Below the pieces are notes generated by a model. It had not been told where the DNA came from. It worked only from the letters and a program-made list of their open reading frames with translations, and did not search any database. A program made the translations under genes and the position numbers. A stretch of 64,000 nucleotides of DNA, taken from Yoonia maritima. Its GTDB lineage: Bacteria; Pseudomonadota; Alphaproteobacteria; Rhodobacterales; Rhodobacteraceae. Shown here piece after piece: positions 57,679 through 64,000 of this stretch. The DNA is taken from positions 124,001 to 188,000 of the forward strand of contig NZ_PKFN01000010.1 of NCBI RefSeq assembly GCF_002933395.1, given 5' to 3'. Within the stretch, counting starts at the first letter, position 1, and every line of letters begins with the position of its first letter.

Positions 57679-58656
57679 TCAGGTACCAACGCCCAGAACA
57701 ATCTTCCCAATATGTGCACTGCTTTCCATCCGCGCATGGGCCAGCGCTGCGTCCTCCATGGCGAACTCTTGATCCATGACAGGCGCAACCTTACCCGCTT
57801 CGATCAATGGCCACACCTTTGCCCTCAACTGGTCCGCGATACGCGCTTTGGCTAAATCTGATTGCGGGCGCAGGGTCGATCCGGTCACCGTCAAGCGACG
57901 CATCATCAACTGCATCAGGTTCAATTCGACCTTTGGCCCTTGCAGAAACGCGATCTGGACCAGCCGTCCGTCATCAGCCAAAGATTTCAGGTTTCGCTGA
58001 ATATACGGGCCGCCGACCATATCAAGGATCAGATCAGCCCCACCAACAGATTGCATTTTTTCAACAAAATCGACGTCGCGATAGTTGAACGCAGCTTCGC
58101 CCCCCAGATCGACGCATGCCTTGCATTTTTCGTCGCTACCAGCGGTAGTAAACACGCGTGCGCCAAAAGCTTTGGCAAGTTGGATCGCCGTCGTGCCGAT
58201 CCCGGAACTGCCGCCATGCACCAAGAACCGTTCGCCCGCCTGCAAGCCACCGCGCATGAACACGTTAGACCAAACAGTGAAAAACGTTTCCGGCAAACAA
58301 GCCGCTTGCGCCATACCAAGGCCTGCGGGGACAGGCAAACAATGCGCGGCAGGTGTCGTGACATATTCCGCGTAACCACCACCGGGCAAAAGCGCACAAA
58401 CATGATCACCGACAGCAACTGTCGTCACGCCAGCACCAACGGCAACCACCTCACCAGAGGCTTCTAACCCCGGAAGATCGCTCGCGTTTTTTGGCGGATT
58501 GTATAGCCCTGCACGCTGCAACGCGTCCGGTCTGTTCACGCCAGCAAACGCGACCTTAATCAATACATCGTCATGGGCGGGCTGTGGCATTGGCCGGTCA
58601 GCTAGCTTCAATACATCCGGCCCGCCGGGCTGGGAAATCTCAATGGCCTTCATCAT
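57679..58656 (-). CDS. qor: NAD(P)H:quinone oxidoreductase, zinc-independent MDR
   Basis: Medium-chain reductase of about 325 residues from the ATG at 58656, which overlaps the COQ9 stop (ATGA). GLEASGEVVAVGAGV, the cofactor loop VHGGSSGIGTTAIQLAKAFGA, and DLILDMVGGPYIQRNL match quinone oxidoreductase/PIG3-type proteins, with no zinc site. It may reduce quinones or enones. The COQ9-qor pairing next to rpsU is common in Rhodobacterales. Confidence 0.88.
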   Translation of the reverse strand: MMKAIEISQPGGPDVLKLADRPMPQPAHDDVLIKVAFAGVNRPDALQRAGLYNPPKNASDLPGLEASGEVVAVGAGVTTVAVGDHVCALLPGGGYAEYVTTPAAHCLPVPAGLGMAQAACLPETFFTVWSNVFMRGGLQAGERFLVHGGSSGIGTTAIQLAKAFGARVFTTAGSDEKCKACVDLGGEAAFNYRDVDFVEKMQSVGGADLILDMVGGPYIQRNLKSLADDGRLVQIAFLQGPKVELNLMQLMMRRLTVTGSTLRPQSDLAKARIADQLRAKVWPLIEAGKVAPVMDQEFAMEDAALAHARMESSAHIGKIVLGVGT

Positions 58657-59351
58657 TGCGGATCCTTCCAAACACCCGGCAAGTCATCGGGGACTGATCC
58701 CGCAGGGGCCCGTACGCCGGATAATATCTTTCCCAACGGTCCCGTGAACGGCTTTAGCAATGGGTTTGCATTAACCTGCGCCTTCACCTTCTCGAATTTC
58801 ATGACATCATCAATACGGCGGTCAATAAATGCATCTGTCGCCTGACCATCCAAACTGTCATCGCCCAACCAATATAAAACAACAGACGCATACACAGCCG
58901 AGAGCGTCATGCGCTTGCTGTACCAATTCGCATCACGTGACGTATCGCCAAGCGCATTCCAAATCGCGTCAGCGGTGCCCCAGATCAACTTTGCCCCGTC
59001 CGCAGCCATATGGGGCATCGCAAATAATGTCGTACCACGGCGCACAGCCTCTTTATCATCAACGGCGGATAGACGCAGACGGATGGCTGTCGCTACTTTG
59101 TCTCTGAAACGTAATTCCGACAGGTCGGTCGCCTTCAATGCAGCAACCATCGCATTGTCACCCTGTTGATGGAACGCAATCGCCAAATCAACCGCGCCGC
59201 GCGGGCAGCTTGCTTTGGCTTCAGCATCCGGAATTTCTACGTCATTGACAGCCATGTTAAACGCGGCCGGCGACCAGCCATCAAAAGCGACATGCGGCAG
59301 TATCGCATCCAATAACTTTGCCTTATCTGGTGTAATAGCAGTCTTAGTCAT
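58653..59351 (-). CDS. COQ9 family protein
   Basis: 232 residues from the ATG at 59351 with AAGGAG upstream; a longer frame is rejected. COQ9 is a lipid-binding TetR-fold accessory of ubiquinone synthesis. Signs are LLDAILPHVAFDGWSPAAF, AVDLAIAFHQQGD and the COQ9 core NWYSKRMTLSAVYASVVLYWLGD. The role in bacterial ubiquinone synthesis is inferred from the family. Divergent from rpsU; overlaps qor. Confidence 0.92.
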   Translation of the reverse strand: MTKTAITPDKAKLLDAILPHVAFDGWSPAAFNMAVNDVEIPDAEAKASCPRGAVDLAIAFHQQGDNAMVAALKATDLSELRFRDKVATAIRLRLSAVDDKEAVRRGTTLFAMPHMAADGAKLIWGTADAIWNALGDTSRDANWYSKRMTLSAVYASVVLYWLGDDSLDGQATDAFIDRRIDDVMKFEKVKAQVNANPLLKPFTGPLGKILSGVRAPAGSVPDDLPGVWKDPQ

Positions 59352-59459
59352 CGCTGTTCTCCTTACGGCCACGGGTACTAGACAAACTAGCCCACCTTTG
59401 CTATCTGCCCACTTCCTGCAATTTTTGCAAATCCAACTTAGAGAGGTGGTGAAAACCAC

Positions 59460-59666
59460 ATGCAGGTTAGTGTTCGTGATAACAACGTCGATCAGGCGTT
59501 GCGTGCTCTGAAAAAGAAACTTCAGCGTGAAGGCGTTTTTCGTGAAATGAAGCTTAAGCAACATTTCGAAAAACCGTCAGTACGTAAGGCGCGTGAAAAA
59601 GCAGAAGCTATCCGTCGTCAGCGCAAGCTGGCTCGGAAGAAGCTCCAGCGCGAAGGTTTGCTCTAA
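59460..59666 (+). CDS. rpsU: 30S ribosomal protein S21
   Basis: Small basic protein of the 30S platform near the anti-Shine-Dalgarno. 68 residues: [20 protein letters not shown], then [20 protein letters not shown] and a strongly basic end. AGAGGTGGTG precedes the ATG. Length is normal. A strong terminator follows, so it is monocistronic. Confidence 0.97.
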   Translation: MQVSVRDNNVDQALRALKKKLQREGVFREMKLKQHFEKPSVRKAREKAEAIRRQRKLARKKLQREGLL

Positions 59667-59688
59667 GCAATCCATCGTGACAAATTTG

Positions 59689-59722
59689 AACCCCGTTTGA
59701 GAAATCAAGCGGGGTTTTTTCA
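59689..59722 (+). terminator. Rho-independent terminator after rpsU
   Basis: AACCCCGTTTGA pairs with TCAAGCGGGGTT (one G-T pair) around GAAA, continuing to a run of six T, 22 nt after rpsU. Confidence 0.92.
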
Positions 59723-59800
59723 TATTACATTTATAGGTTTTACTTTATCCCGCCCTATGGGAACGTTAAGATAATTTGATCATTTCGAAAGTGAACGCAG

Positions 59801-60403
59801 ATGACATACACGCGCGGCCTACTTATTTTCATCTCAAGCCTTAGCTTAGCAGCATGCGAAGACCAAGGTTTTGGCGACGGCAACACCCCGAGCACGGGTA
59901 TTGTCACACTATCTGATGAGGGCGAAATTCCTGATCAAAATTATGAAGAAGACGGTGGTTCAGGATCGCATTCTGATCTTTCAGTCGTCGGGACGGCCCT
60001 AACTGGGTACGCCTATTCTTACGGGCTTGTAGATGGCACAACCAACTTTGTCGGTGTTGCCGGAATTGCGCCCGCGTCCGACCCCGGCGATGCGATCACA
60101 ACTGGAACAGTCAGCTACGATGGAACCTATGCGCTCACGCATGTTGACGAAGACAGCGAAACATTCGTAACGGGTGACATTACACTGATCGCTGCCTTTG
60201 ATACCGGGTCAGTAACCGGCGACGACGGAGATCTTGTTGTGAACGGTAATTTCTCGGGAACAAATCTCGGGGGAAGAGTAACTTACGAAGACCTTACCGC
60301 AAACCTAGATGGTGTTGTTGGTACCGACGCGGTTGTTGGCGCCTTTGCCGGGAATGACAGCGAAAGCCTAATTGTTGGTGGTATTGTAGCGACCCCAGAA
60401 TAA
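59801..60403 (+). CDS. TbpB-like surface lipoprotein
   Basis: 200 residues. The N-terminus (TRGLLIFISSLSLAACEDQ) has a clear lipobox, LAAC. After a Gly/Asp-rich linker, repeated beta-strand segments (TGTVSYDGTYALTH, VNGNFSGTNLGGRVTYE, VVGAFAGNDSESLIVGGIVA) resemble the small barrel domain of transferrin-binding-protein-B-like (Slam-dependent) lipoproteins. Ligand unknown. Very acidic. No exporter partner is adjacent. Moderate confidence in the family. Confidence 0.65.
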   Translation: MTYTRGLLIFISSLSLAACEDQGFGDGNTPSTGIVTLSDEGEIPDQNYEEDGGSGSHSDLSVVGTALTGYAYSYGLVDGTTNFVGVAGIAPASDPGDAITTGTVSYDGTYALTHVDEDSETFVTGDITLIAAFDTGSVTGDDGDLVVNGNFSGTNLGGRVTYEDLTANLDGVVGTDAVVGAFAGNDSESLIVGGIVATPE

Positions 60404-60463
60404 TGGCGCGTTATCCTTGTGCCGGGGGTGTCTGCCACTCTCGGCCCAGAAGAAAACGCTGCC

Positions 60464-61522
60464 CTAAGGGTCCATTCGAATAACCGAGGTACGCTTATCC
60501 GACACGCAGATTCGCACTGCACTTTGCCCGCCTGCAATAACAAGTTCAGGGAACAACGCCTCAATTTCTTTTTGGGTCGCAGTTGCGTCGATTTCTGCAA
60601 CACCCGGAAGATAGCTTTCTGTCCAAAGACCATCACATTGCACAATTTGATGCTGGTCGAACATCACATGGTAATACTCAACCCCGTCTAAGCACTGATC
60701 GACAACAATAGTGTGATCGTTCTTTAGCTTAGTCACTGGCACTAGTATTTCGTCTTCACCAAACAAAAGTTCCGCTCGCCAGTCCGTGATCAAAACACGA
60801 TGCTGCGGTGATAATCGCATATCACACTCAGGCTGCCCCGCAGCAAATGCATTCTGTTTAACAAGTATTGGACAGAATTTTGGGTTAGCCACCAACGCCG
60901 CCCGAGGTAATCGAGTAGCCCCAATCCAACGCACAGTTTGTGGGCCATGATCAAGCGTCAAAACAAGGTCGCCCACCTTGATATCTTCAACTGCCATCAA
61001 CCCAAACGGGGTTTCCAACCGACAGCCGCGTGTAAAGCATGGTGGCGAGGCAAGCGTCGTATATGGGTTACTTGGTCCTTCTTGGCTCGACAGCACAGTA
61101 AGCGGCACACCAACAGGAGGGAAGCCACCAACGCCACCGACAAATGCAAGCCCTTCAACTGTAGAATACGATGGCCCGCCTCCGGCTTCGTTAATATTGA
61201 ACCCACGCACGACATAGGTATTCCCGTCGGGGTCCTGCAACGTTAACCCATACTCTGCCTCAACACGCTCGCCTCCTGCATATGCAACGCCATCATAGGT
61301 TTGTGCGCCATCTAGGGTCTGACCATTACTCGAATCCTGAAAATTCGCGTTGTCATCGATGATGTTAACAGCCTGCCAATTATTGTTGTTCAACGTAATA
61401 GTCTTACCAACCAGATGAGTTCCGTCACCTTGGGTAATTCCTGACAACTGCGCACCATCAGAAATCGTAATATTGGATTCAGCTAGGGTATATATCGTTT
61501 CGACAGGCAACAGACCAACCAC
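60464..61522 (-). CDS. Hint-domain protein
   Basis: 352 residues from a GTG at 61522, whose ribosome site is weak, so the start is uncertain. The N-terminal half is rich in Gly, Asn and Asp (ITISDGAQLSGITQGDG), as in secreted beta-rich proteins. From residue 160 a Hedgehog/intein (Hint) domain begins: CFTRGCRLETPFG with the first cysteine, VEDIKVGDLVLT and RLSPQHRVLI. Hint domains self-cleave; the C-terminal Asn is not obvious, so full splicing is not expected. Such proteins are frequent in Rhodobacterales. Convergent with the lipoprotein gene. Confidence 0.78.
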   Translation of the reverse strand: MVGLLPVETIYTLAESNITISDGAQLSGITQGDGTHLVGKTITLNNNNWQAVNIIDDNANFQDSSNGQTLDGAQTYDGVAYAGGERVEAEYGLTLQDPDGNTYVVRGFNINEAGGGPSYSTVEGLAFVGGVGGFPPVGVPLTVLSSQEGPSNPYTTLASPPCFTRGCRLETPFGLMAVEDIKVGDLVLTLDHGPQTVRWIGATRLPRAALVANPKFCPILVKQNAFAAGQPECDMRLSPQHRVLITDWRAELLFGEDEILVPVTKLKNDHTIVVDQCLDGVEYYHVMFDQHQIVQCDGLWTESYLPGVAEIDATATQKEIEALFPELVIAGGQSAVRICVSDKRTSVIRMDP

Positions 61523-61640
61523 TTATTCGACGCTTCGTTCAACATATATACTTAGTCGTAAAAGTATATGCGCGACCACTCAATCCCAACATATCTGGCC
61601 GCGAACGGCCAAATTTCTGGGTTTTTCGTCAAATTCCTAG

Positions 61641-64000
61641 CTAATGCTGCTCTGGCACTAGGATCTCGCGCTTACCAACGTGGTTGGCCGAACTGACCAC
61701 GCCTTCGTCTTCCATCTGCTCAACCAGACGCGCGGCCTTGTTATAGCCGATCGCCAGTTTGCGCTGGATATACGAAGTCGAACATTTCCGGTCCTTGATC
61801 ACAATCGCCACGGCGGTGTCGTACAAAGCATTCTCTGTGTCAGATCCGTCACCCAGTCCCAACACCAGATCAATGTTGCTTTCTGTACCCTCTGGCGGAC
61901 CCTCGACAACACCAGACATGTATTCTGGCGGACCAAAGCCCTTAAGGTGGTTCACGATTTCTTCGACTTCTTCATCGCTGACAAACGGACCATGAACGCG
62001 GGTGATCTTGGAACCGCCCGCCATGTAAAGCATGTCACCCATGCCCAACAGCTGCTCGGCACCCATTTCACCAAGGATCGTGCGGCTATCGATTTTCGAC
62101 GTCACTTGGAATGAAATCCGCGTTGGAAAGTTCGCCTTGATGGTACCTGTAATGACGTCAACCGACGGACGCTGCGTTGCCATGATCAGGTGAATACCCG
62201 ACGCACGCGCCATCTGCGCAAGGCGCTGAATGCAGGCCTCGATCTCTTTACCGGCAACCATCATCAGGTCGGCCATCTCATCGACGATCACGACGATATA
62301 AGGCAGCACCTCTGGCGCGAACTCTTCGGTCTCGAACACTGGATCGCCCGTTTCATCGTCAAACCCGGTCTGGACAGTGCGGCTGAACATCTCATCCTTG
62401 GACAGCGCGTCTTTGACACGGCCATTGTAGCCATCAATATTCCGCACGCCCATTTTGGACATCTTGCGGTAACGCTCTTCCATCTCTCCCACGACCCACT
62501 TCAGGGCGACGACCGCCTTTTTGGGGTCGGTCACAACCGGGGACAACAGGTGCGGAATGCCGTCATAAACCGATAGTTCCAGCATCTTGGGGTCGATCAT
62601 GATCATGCGGCATTCTTCGGGCGTCAGCTTGTAAAGCAGCGATAGGATCATGGTGTTGATCGCCACCGATTTACCCGAACCCGTCGTACCCGCGATCAAT
62701 AGGTGAGGCATCTTTGCAAGGTTCGCAACGATAGGCTCGCCACCGATATCCTTGCCCAGCGCAAGCGGCAGTTTCTGGTTTCCATCACCAAAATCACGGT
62801 GCGAAAGGATTTCGCGCAGCACAACCTTTTCGCGGTTCTCGTTAGGCAATTCGATACCGATCACAGTACGGCCCGGCACGGTTGACACACGTGCAGCAAG
62901 TGCAGACATCGAACGTGCAATATCATCGGCCAAACCGATCACACGGCTGGCTTTCAAACCCGGTGCGGGCTCAAGCTCGTACATTGTGACAACGGGGCCG
63001 GGGCGCACGGATGTGATTTCGCCTTTAACACCATAGTCATCCAGCACGCTTTCCAACATGCGCGCATTCTGTTCCAGCGCATCATCGCTCAGGTGATGAC
63101 GCTGAACGTCGATTGGGTTCATCAACAGATTAAGCGGCGGGTGCTCGTAATCTGCGTATTTGTCGTCAAACGCCAATGCAGGTTGGGCTTCTGCCTTTGC
63201 TTGGCGCGATGGCTGTGGCGCACGCTTTGGCGGATGCTGAATGACGGCACGTGGTTCAGGCGTCGGTGCAGCAACCGGTGCCGCAGAAACCCGCGCTGTA
63301 GCAGATGGTGCTACGGGAACATGCGCCGGCGGAATCGGCATATGTGGCGCTGCAACATAAGGTGCCGCGTCCATGTTTGGCTGCGTTGTGTCCTCATCAT
63401 CCAGCTCCGGCATCGGCTCTAGCTCGGCGATTGGTGCACGTTCTTGAACAAACGCAGACGCAGGTTCCTGCGCGGCAGGTTGGGCTGCAACAATTGGCGC
63501 TTCGCGATTACCAAAGACAAGCGGCTTAGGACCGCGACCAGCCGTCAGTGACGGTTCAATACGGACACCAGTCGGCGAGGGGGGGATCTCGCGTGCCTTA
63601 ATCGCATTGGCAATACGCGTGCTAACCCGCTCAGAGTCATTGGCGAGCGGAGCGATTGGCTCAATCGGCGCAGGCGTCACCAACTCTGGCTCTGGCATTG
63701 GATCATTGCGTTTCAACAGCCCAGACAAAAAGCTCCCGCCGGTTGCAGGTGCTGGCTCTGACGTTGTGACAGGCTGCGGCTCTACTTGCGGTGCTTCGAT
63801 GTTGCGCGATGCCGTCAATGGCGGCGCAGGTGGCATCTTTGGTGCTGCACCAGTCACCGGTGGTTCAGACACAGGCATCGCAGGGCGTGCACGCACAACT
63901 GCGGCAGCGCGGGCCTTTAAATCGGGTACGCTTGGGGCTGGATCGGCAAACGTGTCTTCTAACACATCTTCATCCATGAAATCAGTTGTTGCCCGGCGCT
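61641..64000 (-). CDS. ftsK: DNA translocase FtsK, C-terminal part (runs off right edge)
   Basis: Septal DNA pump that clears chromosomes at division and activates XerCD at dif. The minus-strand frame is open to the edge (RRATTDF before MDEDVL), so the start and the N-terminal membrane helices are outside. A Pro/Ala-rich linker spans about the first 260 codons seen. The motor has Walker [15 protein letters not shown], Walker [14 protein letters not shown] and a C-terminal gamma winged helix ([20 protein letters not shown]). The gamma domain shows that the 3' end is complete. Confidence 0.96.
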   Translation of the reverse strand, partial: RRATTDFMDEDVLEDTFADPAPSVPDLKARAAAVVRARPAMPVSEPPVTGAAPKMPPAPPLTASRNIEAPQVEPQPVTTSEPAPATGGSFLSGLLKRNDPMPEPELVTPAPIEPIAPLANDSERVSTRIANAIKAREIPPSPTGVRIEPSLTAGRGPKPLVFGNREAPIVAAQPAAQEPASAFVQERAPIAELEPMPELDDEDTTQPNMDAAPYVAAPHMPIPPAHVPVAPSATARVSAAPVAAPTPEPRAVIQHPPKRAPQPSRQAKAEAQPALAFDDKYADYEHPPLNLLMNPIDVQRHHLSDDALEQNARMLESVLDDYGVKGEITSVRPGPVVTMYELEPAPGLKASRVIGLADDIARSMSALAARVSTVPGRTVIGIELPNENREKVVLREILSHRDFGDGNQKLPLALGKDIGGEPIVANLAKMPHLLIAGTTGSGKSVAINTMILSLLYKLTPEECRMIMIDPKMLELSVYDGIPHLLSPVVTDPKKAVVALKWVVGEMEERYRKMSKMGVRNIDGYNGRVKDALSKDEMFSRTVQTGFDDETGDPVFETEEFAPEVLPYIVVIVDEMADLMMVAGKEIEACIQRLAQMARASGIHLIMATQRPSVDVITGTIKANFPTRISFQVTSKIDSRTILGEMGAEQLLGMGDMLYMAGGSKITRVHGPFVSDEEVEEIVNHLKGFGPPEYMSGVVEGPPEGTESNIDLVLGLGDGSDTENALYDTAVAIVIKDRKCSTSYIQRKLAIGYNKAARLVEQMEDEGVVSSANHVGKREILVPEQH

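Overview
The window looks like a chromosomal segment of a marine alphaproteobacterium of the Rhodobacterales (Roseobacter group). This is inferred from gene order and protein families, not from a database search. Supporting signs are the compact HprK with ChvG/ChvI beside pckA, a long N-terminally extended acyl-CoA dehydrogenase resembling methylsuccinyl-CoA dehydrogenase of the ethylmalonyl-CoA pathway, a Tat-exported PhoX phosphatase, COQ9 next to rpsU, and families typical of the group (DUF1491, DUF6473-like, twin-transmembrane small protein). Coding density is high. No rRNA, CRISPR array, insertion sequence or prophage was seen.

Layout. 1-10.8 kb (mostly minus strand): tuf, tRNA-Trp(CCA), secE, nusG, rplK, rplA, rplJ, rplL and the 5' part of rpoB. 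The usual tuf-tRNA-secE run is broken by tag, a plus-strand DUF374 acyltransferase and a sulfotransferase-like gene. Hairpins followed by T tracts appear to divide the block into secE, nusG-rplKA, rplJL and rpoB units. 11-15.4 kb: phoX with a Pho-box-like site, then parC. 15.5-19.3 kb: two tandem paralogous SH3-domain proteins, an SDR, a small membrane protein, a PduO-type cobalamin adenosyltransferase and a GT32-like protein. 19.5-29.3 kb: etfBA and hbdA, separated by a roughly 7-kb cassette holding an ECF biotin transporter (bioMNY), a nitroreductase, a thiolase with altered catalytic motifs, a short acyl-CoA ligase, a LysR regulator and a DUF6473-like protein. 29.3-36.6 kb: a PlsC-type acyltransferase, then HPr, PTS EIIA, RapZ, HprK, ChvG, ChvI and divergent pckA, a carbon-status signalling block next to gluconeogenesis. 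36.6-44.4 kb: DUF3859, TauE/SafE, mcd, an IclR regulator divergent from pcaIJF (end of the beta-ketoadipate pathway) and a ketone/aldehyde reductase. 44.4-53.1 kb: the conserved minus-strand housekeeping run recO, DUF1491, era, rnc, lepB, acpS, a membrane protein, pdxJ, DUF2062, rsh and rpoZ. 53.2-64 kb: folK, a NYN-domain gene, ispH-methyltransferase-rnhA-TRIC channel, a lipoprotein, qor-COQ9, rpsU, a TbpB-like surface lipoprotein, a Hint-domain protein and ftsK running off the right edge.

The best candidate for something undescribed is the cassette inside the etf-hbd locus. Biotin transport is linked there to a thiolase lacking its second catalytic cysteine and to a ligase lacking the usual N-terminal subdomain; the same trio of families occurs in the Bacillus subtilis yhfSTU operon. 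Other unusual points are a four-copy palindromic repeat, one copy of which supplies the stop codons of two convergent genes, a 196-bp element with 32-bp inverted termini inside the recO-era operon, and several candidate operators (etfB, pckA, pcaI, phoX, mcd, hbdA).
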